From Amycolatopsis sulphurea (GTDB lineage: Bacteria > Actinomycetota > Actinomycetes > Mycobacteriales > Pseudonocardiaceae), in contig NZ_PDJK01000002.1 in NCBI RefSeq assembly GCF_002564045.1, positions 4,898,001 through 4,962,000 of the forward strand: a stretch of DNA of 64,000 bases, in the 5' to 3' direction. The translations under genes were made by a program, and so were the position numbers. Below, one piece after another: positions 56,908 through 64,000 of this stretch (its first letter is position 1; each line of letters starts with the position of its first letter). The notes below the pieces were generated by a model that did not search any database, was not told the origin of the DNA, and was given only the letters and a program-made list of their open reading frames with translations.

Positions 56908-57765
56908 ATGGACACAGTCGTTACGACGATCAGAGCAAGGAAAAGCGCGGCGGCCGCCGCGAGCCGCGCCGGGGTCGTGCTCCGGCCACTCGACTCCACT
57001 GCGGACAGTTTTGCGTGCGAACGGTTTCTCAGCGCGGTCTGGCGGACCGGTCCGTCCCGTCCGCCGATCGCGGCCGATGTGATCAAGGCCATCGCGGACG
57101 CGGGAAGCTATGTGGCCGGGGCGTTCGACGAGCGCACGGACACCCTGCTGGGGGTCTGCATTGGACTGTGGGGCCCGCCGGATCGGCCCGGAATGCACAG
57201 TCACCTGGCCGGAGTGCTGGACTCCGCGCGGGGCAGGCACGTCGGTCTCGCGCTCAAACTGGATCAGCGCGCGCACGCGCTCGAATCCGGGGTAACGCGG
57301 ATCACCTGGACCTTCGATCCACTGGTGGCTCGCAATGCCTCCTTCAACCTCGGCAAACTCGGTGGCACGGCAACGAAGTACCTGCCCGACCACTACGGGC
57401 GGCTCAGCGACGGGCTGAACGGCACCGACGACACGGATCGGTTGATGCTGCAATGGGATCTGCTCGATGACCGGGTGATCGCGGTGTGTGACGAAGGAAT
57501 ACCGAATGAGCACCACAGCCCGGCCCCGTATGTTCTGGCGGCGGTCGAAGGCCGGCCGGTTTCCCATCCCGTCAAGGTAAAAAAGGTCATGGTCGCGGTA
57601 CCTTCGGACATAGAAATGGTGCGGCTGCACGATCCCGTGCTCGCCGGGCAGTGGCGGGCGGCCGTGCGGGAGGTCCTCGGCGGACTGCTCGCCGACGGCG
57701 CCCGGGTGCTCGGCTTCGTCCGTTCGGCGGAGGCCTATCTGGTCGAATCGGGGGAATGGCAGTGA
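56908..57765 (+). CDS. GNAT-superfamily acetyltransferase (COG3375 type), partner of the racemase
   Basis: A 285-residue protein of the COG3375-like GNAT group. The acyl-CoA binding region is recognisable in LAGVLDSARGRHVGLALKLD (R-x2-H/G-x-G loop), with ITWTFDPLVARNASFNLGKL and GGTATKYLPDHYGRLSDGLN after it, both hallmarks of this group. Members are often encoded next to N-acylamino acid racemases, as here, and are thought to acylate amino acids for racemisation. The racemase start overlaps this stop (GTGA). ATG at 56908. Link to the peptide cluster is by position only. Confidence 0.85.
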   Translation: MDTVVTTIRARKSAAAAASRAGVVLRPLDSTADSFACERFLSAVWRTGPSRPPIAADVIKAIADAGSYVAGAFDERTDTLLGVCIGLWGPPDRPGMHSHLAGVLDSARGRHVGLALKLDQRAHALESGVTRITWTFDPLVARNASFNLGKLGGTATKYLPDHYGRLSDGLNGTDDTDRLMLQWDLLDDRVIAVCDEGIPNEHHSPAPYVLAAVEGRPVSHPVKVKKVMVAVPSDIEMVRLHDPVLAGQWRAAVREVLGGLLADGARVLGFVRSAEAYLVESGEWQ

Positions 57766-58877
57766 AAATCGACCGCGTCGTGCTGCGGCGGATCTCGCTG
57801 CCGCTGGTCCGTCCGTTCCGTACCTCGCTCGGTGTCGAGTACGAACGTCCGGCATTGCTCGTGCACGTGACCACATCGGACAGTGAGGGCTGGGGTGAAT
57901 GCGTCGCGGGCGCGGACGCCGGCTACTCCTCGGAGTACTTGGCGGGCGCTGAAGACGTCCTCGCCCGGCATCTGGTGCCTCCGTTGCTCGCGGCGGGGAA
58001 CGTGACCGCGCCATCGGTGGCCCCGATGCTCGCCGGTGTCAAGGGACATCGGATGGCGAAGGCGGCGTTGGAGACGGCCGTGCTGGACGCGGAACTCCGT
58101 GGCTACGGCATGTCCTTCGCGACCAGCCTCGGCGCGGTGGCCGATCGCGTGCCGAGCGGCGTGTCGGTGGGCATCATGGATTCGGTGCCGGAACTGCTCG
58201 ACGCGGTGGGCGGCTACCTCGAGGCCGGGTACCGGCGGGTCAAGCTGAAGATCGAGCCGGGCTGGGACGTCGAGCCGGTCCGCGCCGTCCGGGAGCGGTT
58301 CGGCGAGGACCTGCCGCTGCAGGTCGACGCGAACGGGGCGTACGCGCTGGGCGACGCCCGCCACCTCGCGCGGCTCGACGGTTTCGGCCTGCTGCTGATC
58401 GAGCAGCCGCTCGACGAGGAGGACCTGCTCGGGCACGCCGAGCTCGCCCGGCAGCTGCGCACCCCGATGTGCCTGGACGAATCGATCGTTTCCGCCCGTT
58501 CGGCCGCCGCGGCGATCACGCTGGGCGCCTGCCGGATCGTGAACATCAAACCCGGCCGGGTCGGCGGCTACCTCGAAGCCCGCCGGATCCACGATGTGTG
58601 CGCCGCGCACGGGGTCGCGGTCTGGTGTGGCGGAATGCTGGAGACCGGGCTCGGCCGCGCCGGGAACCTCGCGCTCGCGGCACTGCCGAACTGCACCCTC
58701 CCGGGAGACGTCTCGGCCTCCCGCCGGTACTACGAGACCGACCTGACCGAGCCGTTCACGCTGGTGGACGGGTACCTGCCGGTGCCGTCCGGGCCCGGCC
58801 TCGGGGTCACGCCGATCCCGTCGGTGCTGGCCGAGGTGACCACGGCGGTGCGCGAGCTGGGCGCCGCGGCGGGCTAG
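57762..58877 (+). CDS. N-succinyl/acylamino acid racemase (enolase superfamily, OSBS-like)
   Basis: A 371-residue enolase-superfamily enzyme very similar to the Amycolatopsis N-acylamino acid racemase/o-succinylbenzoate synthase. Catalytic Lys163 (RVKLKIEPGWDVEP) and Lys263 (IVNIKPGRVGG) fall at the same numbers as in that enzyme when translation starts at the GTG at 57762, which overlaps the acetyltransferase stop and has GGGG seven bases upstream. Metal ligands are in QVDANGAY, LLIEQPLDEED and CLDESIVS. It interconverts N-acyl D- and L-amino acids; with the acetyltransferase it can invert amino acids, and could supply D-residues to the peptide cluster (inference). Confidence 0.93.
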   Translation: MKIDRVVLRRISLPLVRPFRTSLGVEYERPALLVHVTTSDSEGWGECVAGADAGYSSEYLAGAEDVLARHLVPPLLAAGNVTAPSVAPMLAGVKGHRMAKAALETAVLDAELRGYGMSFATSLGAVADRVPSGVSVGIMDSVPELLDAVGGYLEAGYRRVKLKIEPGWDVEPVRAVRERFGEDLPLQVDANGAYALGDARHLARLDGFGLLLIEQPLDEEDLLGHAELARQLRTPMCLDESIVSARSAAAAITLGACRIVNIKPGRVGGYLEARRIHDVCAAHGVAVWCGGMLETGLGRAGNLALAALPNCTLPGDVSASRRYYETDLTEPFTLVDGYLPVPSGPGLGVTPIPSVLAEVTTAVRELGAAAG

Positions 58878-58892
58878 GGAGTGTCCGCTGAT

Positions 58893-59058
58893 CGCGGACG
58901 CGGTGGTGGATGATCAAGCAGGCGAGGAGGCCGCCGCCGAGGTAGGTGGTGGCGTAGTTGTCGCGGCGGGTGGCGATGGCGCGCCACTGTTTGAGTCGGC
59001 CGAAGCCGCGCTCGATGGTGTTGCGGTCCTTGGAGATCTCGGCGTCGAACGCCCGTCC
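58893..59058 (-). pseudogene. IS5-family transposase C-terminal fragment
   Basis: About 55 codons reading FDAEISKDRNTIERGFGRLK, then QWRAIATRRDNYATTYLGGG and LLACLIIHHR. This is the C-terminal DDE region of IS5-type transposases (R-N-x-I-E-R-x-F-x-R-L-K). No start, no inverted repeats and no other transposase domains are nearby, so it is a relic. Confidence 0.75.
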
Positions 59059-59235
59059 GGCTCCCGTTCCTGGATCACGGGGGTGTTCTCCCACGCTGCC
59101 GGACGGGCGGCGGTACCTCCACCCCGGAGTGCGCGCGAACCCGAAGGTGGCCTGATCCGCACGGAGACTGGCCACTATGGACGCTCGGCTGCCTCCTCGC
59201 GGTCGTCGGGCACGGGAGCGTGCCGGGGCGCCGTT

Positions 59236-59566
59236 TCGTGGCGCAGCCTCGCCGGCGCAGGCCATCCAGGCGCTCGAACGTGATCTCGGGCAGAACCTGT
59301 TCCACCGGATCGGTCGGCGCCTGGTGCTCACCGAGGCCGGGAAGGCCCTGATCGAGCCCGCGCACCAGGTGGTGCGCGGGCTCGCCGACGCGAGCGAGGC
59401 GGTGGCCGGGCTGCGGGCCGGGCGGATGGAGCTCGCGGCCATGCCCTCGCGGCCGGTCGATCCGCTGCCGCGGATGATCAAGGCGGTCACGGCCGCGCAT
59501 CCGGGCCTATCGGTGACCGTGCGGGCCGCGTCCACCGCCTGCGAGGTGCTCGACCGGTCGGCGGAC
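59236..59566 (+). pseudogene. LysR-family regulator fragment
   Basis: The frame reads AIQALERDLGQNLFHRIGRR, LVLTEAGKALIEPAHQVVRG and PRMIKAVTAAHPGLSVTVRA: recognition helix, wing, linker helix and first strand of the effector domain of a LysR protein. The first about 25 residues and all after about residue 135 are missing; the frame then runs antisense through the aegerolysin gene. It is truncated at both ends, between IS debris and the toxin genes. Confidence 0.75.
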
Positions 59567-59974
59567 CTAGCGGCGGCGGGTGTCGGCGACCTCGATCGAG
59601 AGGGTCTCGCGCGGACCCGACCCTGCGAATCCGGTGACCTTGACGAGGATGTCCTCCTCGGAGGATTCCACCTTGATCATGTTCTTCGCCTCGTCCGGCC
59701 ACGGCACCTCCCAGTAGATCGTGAACCACGCGGTCTTGTCGTCGCCGATCCGGTACGTGACCTCGCCCTCGGTACCCGCCGAACTCTGGTCCAGGCCGGT
59801 CGCGATGAATGCCTGCGCGGTCTGGTGCGCGGGAACGCGTTTGACCGGGCCGGAATCGAACTTGCCCCACTGGAGGGCCGTCGACTTCAGCATGAAATCC
59901 GAATCCGTGGCATTGCTGATAGTGCAGGCAAGCTGGAAAAGTTTCGTGTTCTTCTGGGTCTGTGTGGTCGTCAT
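59567..59974 (-). CDS. aegerolysin-family protein, copy A
   Basis: A 135-residue protein with the aegerolysin pattern: CTISNATDSDFMLKSTALQW, WGKFDSGP, then SSAGTEGEVTYRIGDDKTAW and FTIYWEVPWPDEAKN. The family is a small beta-sandwich that binds sphingolipids or other membrane lipids and often works with a MACPF pore protein; the Cry34/Gpp34 insecticidal proteins belong to it. No MACPF or Tpp35-like partner is in the window. There is no signal peptide. ATG at 59974 with GGAG close upstream. It is about 40% similar by eye to copy B upstream and shares its leader. Confidence 0.82.
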   Translation of the reverse strand: MTTTQTQKNTKLFQLACTISNATDSDFMLKSTALQWGKFDSGPVKRVPAHQTAQAFIATGLDQSSAGTEGEVTYRIGDDKTAWFTIYWEVPWPDEAKNMIKVESSEEDILVKVTGFAGSGPRETLSIEVADTRRR

Positions 59975-60273
59975 GTGCTCCAGGGTCCTCCCGGGTGGGC
60001 TCCGAAACCAGCAAGGTGATCGCGATCCACTCGGTATCGCGGAGGTTCACTCGTCGATTGCGGGGAACGGCTCCTGGCGGACACGGACCGGCGCGGTTCA
60101 TCCGGCGAGGTCACCCATTCTCCGCCCGGGTCACCAAGGGGAATGTTCTCCGCGTCGTCAAGCTCACCGCGCGTTTGTCATTTCCTCCGGCGTTTCCTGG
60201 AATTACGAGAAGCGGAGCCCGGCGCTATGCCGGACTCCGCGCGAGTGTGCGTGGTCGACGAGGGCCGGGGCGG
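59975..60273. promoter_or_regulatory. leader of aegerolysin copy A, duplicated with copy B
   Basis: The 70 bp before this start (minus strand) share blocks with those before copy B: GATCGCGAT, CTGGTTTC and GGGAGGAC, in the same order and at similar spacing. These are probably the promoter and ribosome binding site copied with the gene. The rest of the 299 bp shows no gene. Confidence 0.45.
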
Positions 60274-60714
60274 CTACGACTTGCGTCCGTCGACGACCTT
60301 GATGACGACGGCCTCTACCGACCCGGAGCCTTTCCAGCCGGTGACCTGGACCGCGATGTCGTCGTCCGAGGCCTCGGCCTTCAGGTGATTGTCGCAGCCG
60401 GCGCACCAGGTCACGTCCCAGTAGATGGTCACCACGGTTTTCGCGTCGTCCCCGAACTGATAGACCACCGTGCCCTCGGTCCCCGAGGAGCTGCCGGCCT
60501 TGCCGCTGGTCCGGAAGGCCGGAATCTCCTTCTTCGAGGGAATGGTTTCCACCGGTGAAAAGTTCGGGTCATCGTAGAACTTTCCCCATTTGAGTTCCTT
60601 CGACTGGAGCGTCAAGGCGACATTGGCGCGGTTGTCGATCGTGCAGATGAACTGAATTGTCTCGGATTCGACCTTGAGGTCGTCGTCTTTGGTTATGGTA
60701 TTGGATTTGGTCAT
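60274..60714 (-). CDS. aegerolysin-family protein, copy B
   Basis: A 146-residue paralogue of the previous gene: FICTIDNRANVALTLQSKEL, KWGKFYDDPNFSPVETIP, SSSGTEGTVVYQFGDDAKTV and VTIYWDVTWCAGCDNHLKAE. It keeps the W-G-K-F and G-T-E-G motifs. Compared with copy A it has two extra Cys (CAGC), which could pair. No signal peptide. ATG at 60714, with GGAGGA upstream. It is probably transcribed from its own leader. Two different aegerolysins suggests either a two-component lipid-binding pair or specialisation after duplication (inference). Confidence 0.82.
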   Translation of the reverse strand: MTKSNTITKDDDLKVESETIQFICTIDNRANVALTLQSKELKWGKFYDDPNFSPVETIPSKKEIPAFRTSGKAGSSSGTEGTVVYQFGDDAKTVVTIYWDVTWCAGCDNHLKAEASDDDIAVQVTGWKGSGSVEAVVIKVVDGRKS

Positions 60715-61167
60715 GGCTCGAGAGTCCTCCCGCGCCGAGCCTGAAACCAGGGCGGTAATCGCGATCTACCCGGCCGTGCCCGCGTTCACCCCGTTGCCCG
60801 GCGGAAACGACGTTCCCGGACACGGACGGGCAGTGACCACCGGGTCCGATCACCAGTGTCGGCGACCCGGCGGCCACGAACGGGAGACCCCTGAGGTGAG
60901 GAGGCCCCCGCGCGCACCGGATCTCGGCGGACGCTTGAATCGCGGGCCGAGCGGCCCCAGACTCTCTCCGACGATCCCGGCTGGAGGCCTGACGCAGGGT
61001 CTCGGCAAAGTCGGTCGAGGACCCGTGATCAGCAGAGTGAGCCGTGGCTGCCGCGTCATCATCGATGGCGCTTGCCCTCTCGATCTATTGCGCCCGGCAG
61101 CGGGCGATGCGGAGGTGTTCGAGATGCGCGACCACCTCGTGGTGTGTGCCGGACCGGTTTCGGGTCT

Positions 61168-61214
61168 GTGAAGGGGCCCTTCACGGACTCTGAGTCTGTG
61201 AAGGGCCCCTTCAC
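61168..61214. repeat. double-palindrome repeat, copy 9
   Basis: 47 bp, arms GTGAAGGGGCCCTTCAC and GTGAAGGGCCCCTTCAC, spacer GGACTCTGAGTCT, followed by an extra CCCTTCACGGA fragment. Unlike most copies it is not between two clear converging genes. Confidence 0.9.
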
Positions 61215-61400
61215 AGCCCTTCACGGACCTCCGCGGTCGGCGCAGGGCCCCTCACGCCGACTTTGCCGACACCCTGGAGGCCTGACGCATGAGCCTGCCC
61301 CTTCCCGAATCCTTCGCCCGCCATCAGGTTTCCGCCGGCGGTCCGGTGACCGAGGCGCTCCGGGAGTCCTTCCGCGCTTGACCGGTGTTCCCCCTGGTCT

Positions 61401-61429
61401 ATGCAACGTAATGTGTGACATTGTACAGT
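61401..61429 (+). promoter_or_regulatory. candidate promoter/operator of the flavin dehydrogenase operon
   Basis: TACAGT (61424-61429) is a plausible -10, 39 bp before the start, inside the AT-richer ATGTGTGACATTGTACAG (61411-61428). The half-symmetric TGTGACATTGTACA could be a GntR-type site. No regulator is adjacent. Confidence 0.35.
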
Positions 61430-61467
61430 CGGGGGATGGGCCAGTATCGTCGCCGGAGGGTTCGTCG

Positions 61468-62625
61468 ATGACCGACGTCGTGGTGATCGGCGGCGGGATG
61501 GTCGGCGCTGCGTGCGCGTACTACTGCGCCGAGGCGGGGCTGCGGGTCACCGTGGTCGAACGCGGCAGCCCGGGGGGTGGCTCGACCTCCGCGTGCGAGG
61601 GCAATCTGCTGGTTTCGGACAAGGAACCCGGCCCGGAGCTGGAGCTGGCGCTGGTCTCCTCGCGGTTGTGGCGGGAGCTGGCCGCGCGGCACGGTGCCGA
61701 AACCTTCGAATACCAGGCCAAGGGCGGGGTCGTCGTGGCGACCTCGGCGGAGACGGCCGTCGGGCTGGCCGAGCTGACCGCGGCGCAGCGAGTGTCCGGA
61801 GTGGACGCCGCGGACGTGACCGCGGCCGAATTGCGTGAGCTGGAGCCGAACGTCACCCCGGCCGCGATCGGCGGCGCCTACTACCCGCAGGATGCTCAAG
61901 TCCAGCCGATGCTCTCCGCGGCCCGGTTGCTGCAGCACGTACGCGCGAAGGGCGGGCGCGTGCTGACCGGCACCACAGTGACCGGTTTCGTCCGCGGTCC
62001 CGGCGATACCGTGCTCGGCGTGCGCACCGATTCGCCCACCGCGCCGCAGGTGCTCGGCGAGGCCACGGTGAACGCCGCCGGCACCTGGAGCGGACAGCTC
62101 GCCGAGCTTGCCCGCGCGCCGGTCCCGGTGTTGCCGCGCAAGGGTTTCGTCCTGGTCACCGAGCCGCTGCCGCGAGTGGTGCGGCACAAGGTGTACACCG
62201 CCGAATACGTGGCGAACGTCGCCAGCAGCGACGCCGGACTGGAGACTTCGGTGGTGGTCGAAGGCACCGGCGCCGGGACTGTCCTGATCGGTGCCAGCCG
62301 GGAACGCGTAGGGTTCGACCGGTCCTTCTCACTTCCGGTGGTGCGCCGGCTGGCCGCCCAGGCGATCGAGATTTTCCCTTTCCTGGCCGAGGTTTCACTG
62401 CTGCGCACCTACCTCGGCTTCCGGCCGTACTGCCCCGATCACCTCCCGGTGATCGGCGCCGATCCGCGTGCGCCCGGTTTGTTCCACGCCACCGGGCACG
62501 AGGGCGCCGGCATCGGGCTGGCGCCCGCGACCGGGTCGCTGATCGCCCAGCTGATCACCGGGTCCGCCCCGGTCCTGGACCCGGCCGCCTTCCGGCCGGA
62601 ACGGTTCGAGGAGGCCACGCCGTGA
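61468..62625 (+). CDS. FAD-dependent oxidoreductase, DadA/D-hydroxyproline dehydrogenase-like subunit
   Basis: A 385-residue DAO-family flavoprotein. The N-terminal Rossmann fold is MTDVVVIGGGMVGAACAYYC with Glu in VVERGSPGGGSTSACEGNLL; the C-terminal FAD-contact motif is ATGHEGAGIGLAPATGSLIA. It oxidises an amino acid or amine, likely D-proline, hydroxyproline or a related compound. The next two genes encode a small 2Fe-2S protein and a second flavoprotein, the layout of heterotrimeric D-hydroxyproline dehydrogenase/HcnABC-like enzymes. ATG at 61468 with GGAGGG upstream; stop overlaps the next start. Confidence 0.9.
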   Translation: MTDVVVIGGGMVGAACAYYCAEAGLRVTVVERGSPGGGSTSACEGNLLVSDKEPGPELELALVSSRLWRELAARHGAETFEYQAKGGVVVATSAETAVGLAELTAAQRVSGVDAADVTAAELRELEPNVTPAAIGGAYYPQDAQVQPMLSAARLLQHVRAKGGRVLTGTTVTGFVRGPGDTVLGVRTDSPTAPQVLGEATVNAAGTWSGQLAELARAPVPVLPRKGFVLVTEPLPRVVRHKVYTAEYVANVASSDAGLETSVVVEGTGAGTVLIGASRERVGFDRSFSLPVVRRLAAQAIEIFPFLAEVSLLRTYLGFRPYCPDHLPVIGADPRAPGLFHATGHEGAGIGLAPATGSLIAQLITGSAPVLDPAAFRPERFEEATP

Positions 62626-62891
62626 TCGAATTCCGCTTCGACGGGGAGCCGATCCGCGCCGAACCCGGCCAGACCGTCGGCGCCGCCCTCGTCGCCGCCG
62701 GACGGCGCCACTGGCGCACCACCCGCCGCGACGCCGCCCCGCGCGGCCTGTTCTGCGGCATCGGCATCTGCTTCGACTGCCTGGTCACCGTCAACGGCCA
62801 CCCGAACCGGCGCGCCTGCCTGACCGAGGCGATCGCCGGCGACCAGGTCACCACCCAGGAGGGGCCCGGACGGGATGATCTTGCGTGCTGA
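62622..62891 (+). CDS. (2Fe-2S)-binding protein, small subunit of the flavin dehydrogenase
   Basis: An 89-residue ferredoxin-like subunit. The cluster cysteines are in GLFCGIGICFDCLVTVNGHP and NRRACLTEA (C-x4-C-x2-C...C). It starts at GTG 62622, four bases inside the previous gene (GTGA), so the two are coupled. It would pass electrons between the flavoproteins on either side. Confidence 0.92.
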   Translation: MIEFRFDGEPIRAEPGQTVGAALVAAGRRHWRTTRRDAAPRGLFCGIGICFDCLVTVNGHPNRRACLTEAIAGDQVTTQEGPGRDDLAC

Positions 62892-62988
62892 GGCCGGGGA
62901 GGGGTGTCGTGACTTCACTTGCAGTGCTTGAGGATGACGTCGCCGTGCTGGATTCCCGGCCGGTGGCGGTCCGGGGACGGGAGCGGCC

Positions 62989-64000
62989 ATGATGACCTCG
63001 TCTGCTGCTGAGCCCGGCTACGACCTCGCCGTGCTCGGTGCCGGGCCCGCCGGTCTCGCGGCGGCGGTCCGGGCGGCCACGGCGGGTGCCCGCGTCGTGC
63101 TGATCGATGCCGGGGCGCATCCCGGCGGCCAGTACTGGCGGCATCGCGGTCCCGCGGATTCCGGTGCGCTGCACCATGATTGGCGAACGTTCCAGACCCT
63201 GCGCGACAGTCTGCCCGGCCGGGTCGAGCACCTCGCGCGGCACACCGTGTGGCAGGTCGGCCGGTACGAACACGGGCTGGAGATCCACACGGTGCACGAA
63301 GGCACCGCGCACGGTGGCAGCAGCGACACCGTGCACAGGCGCGGTGCGGGCGAAGGCACCGTGGGCGACAACACCGTGTGCAGGGGCGCCACGTGTGATG
63401 AGCCCGCGCGCGAGGGCACGCTTTGCGGGGACGCCGGGCGGGGCGACCCCCTACGCGGGGACGCCACGCCCGACCACCCCACGCGCTGCGACACCGAACG
63501 CTGCCTCCGCGTGGCCGCACTCGTCGTGGCAACCGGCGCCTACGATCGGCAGTTGCCGTTCCCCGGCTGGACCCTGCCCGGGGTGTACACCGCCGGGGGC
63601 GTGCAGTCCCTCCTCAAAGGACACGGCGTGCTCGCCGGGCGGCGGATCGCCGTCGCCGGGACCGGGCCGTTCCTGCTCGCGGTGGCGGCCGGGCTGGCCG
63701 AATCCGGTGCCGAGGTCGCCGGGGTGTTCGAGGCCGGGCACCCGGCCGGGTTCGCCCGTTTCCCCGGTGCGCTGGCCGTCAACGCGGCGAAACTGGCCGA
63801 GGGCGCGGGATTCCTCGCCACGATGGCCCGGCACCGGATCCCGTACCACCCGCGCACCACTGTCCTCGCGGCGCACGGGAAGGGCGAGCTGAGCGGAATA
63901 ACCACCGCCCGGCTCACCCGGTGGGGCAAGCTCGTGCCCGGCAGTGAGTCCGAAGTGGACTGTGACACGCTCGCCGTCGGCTACGGGTTCACGCCCCAGC
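62989..64000 (+). CDS. NAD(P)/FAD-dependent oxidoreductase subunit (partial at window edge)
   Basis: At least 337 residues of the large subunit: YDLAVLGAGPAGLAAAVRAA and VVLIDAGAHPGGQYWRHRG (FAD-binding), then VVATGAYDRQLPFPGWTLPG and VYTAGGVQSLLKGHG, then a second Rossmann IAVAGTGPFLLAVAAGLAES. This is the SoxA/HcnB-like partner of the two upstream genes. Between about residues 100 and 165 there is a low-complexity insert rich in Gly, Asp, Thr, Arg and Cys, encoded by a degenerate minisatellite. ATG at 62989 with GGGAG six bases upstream. It continues past 64000. Confidence 0.88.
   Translation, partial: MMTSSAAEPGYDLAVLGAGPAGLAAAVRAATAGARVVLIDAGAHPGGQYWRHRGPADSGALHHDWRTFQTLRDSLPGRVEHLARHTVWQVGRYEHGLEIHTVHEGTAHGGSSDTVHRRGAGEGTVGDNTVCRGATCDEPAREGTLCGDAGRGDPLRGDATPDHPTRCDTERCLRVAALVVATGAYDRQLPFPGWTLPGVYTAGGVQSLLKGHGVLAGRRIAVAGTGPFLLAVAAGLAESGAEVAGVFEAGHPAGFARFPGALAVNAAKLAEGAGFLATMARHRIPYHPRTTVLAAHGKGELSGITTARLTRWGKLVPGSESEVDCDTLAVGYGFTPQ
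63290..63500 (+). repeat. in-frame degenerate minisatellite inside the flavoprotein gene
   Basis: Units of about 12-18 bp containing GGCACCGTG, GGCGACAACACCGTG, GGGGACGCC and similar, all in frame (multiples of three). They encode repeats such as EGT-DTV-GDN-GDA. The surrounding protein is well conserved in type, so this is an expansion within a surface loop. Confidence 0.65.

Larger units (their letters stand above)
60715..61467. other. gene-poor region with repeat and possible gene remnants
   Basis: Contains the copy-B leader, a short frame ending DAEVFEMRDHLVVCAGPVSG (stop about 61171) that looks like the tail of an unknown gene, a double-palindrome repeat (61168-61214), and a 30-codon frame at 61290-61382 (MSLPLPESFARHQVSAGGPV). 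None can be assigned. Confidence 0.45.

Overview
The window is very GC-rich with strong G/C bias at third codon positions, frequent GTG starts, many 4-bp ATGA/GTGA gene overlaps and actinobacterial families (PadR, MT0933-like antitoxin, MocR/PaiB, F420/LLM oxidoreductases, N-acylamino acid racemase). It is a chromosomal segment of a filamentous actinomycete. The racemase, when started at its best GTG, places its two catalytic lysines at residues 163 and 263, the numbering of the classical Amycolatopsis enzyme, so Amycolatopsis or a close relative is the best guess (inference).

Layout. 1-7.2 kb: end of a winged-helix gene, a fused double DUF885 peptidase, an LLM oxidoreductase, a Ppx/GppA phosphatase whose 3' end is repeated four times, and a small acidic protein. 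7.7-10.9 kb: sugar phosphorylase (GH65) and HAD mutase operon. 11.1-13.6 kb: carotenoid oxygenase and membrane protein, divergent from a PadR regulator across a symmetric promoter/operator. 13.6-18.3 kb: aldo/keto reductase, MoxR-VWA pair, frameshifted adenosine deaminase, antitoxin-like small protein. 19.2-23.4 kb: RecQ, DUF6314, DinB and several minisatellites. 23.6-27.3 kb: response regulator, histidine kinase and lipoprotein operon, divergent from a PAP2 phosphatase. 27.4-33.8 kb: pirin, a degenerate M20 protein, a type VII-like effector candidate, MarR/FUSC exporter pair, and a broken SDR. 33.9-42.6 kb: class III aminotransferase/LysR, LLM oxidoreductase, a metallo-beta-lactamase gene broken by a 22-bp insertion, a headless TetR, a secreted tripeptidyl aminopeptidase, and a MocR/PaiB divergent pair. 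43.07-44.72 kb: a complete IS4-family element. 44.8-58.9 kb: a compact nonribosomal peptide cluster. 58.9-61.4 kb: IS and LysR debris and twin aegerolysin genes. 61.5-64 kb: a three-subunit flavin/iron-sulfur amine dehydrogenase operon, cut by the window edge.

The most distinctive system is the peptide cluster. One 2268-residue protein carries A-T-C-A-T-thioesterase followed by a complete MFS exporter; the thioesterase has Cys in place of the usual nucleophilic Ser. Its partners are a second synthetase that ends in a reductase (A-T-R), an aldo/keto reductase and a PLP enzyme, with a divergent acetyltransferase/racemase pair next door. The adenylation pockets carry acidic residues, and the second resembles ornithine codes, suggesting a small cationic dipeptide-like product that the same polypeptide exports (inference).

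A second theme is a family of 47-bp double palindromes (GTGAAGGGSCCCTTCAC arms around a near-palindromic spacer), found ten or more times and mostly just behind 3' ends of convergent genes. The IS4 element sits exactly in the spacer of one copy with an 11-bp target duplication, and its transposase has no stop codon of its own: the repeat supplies it.
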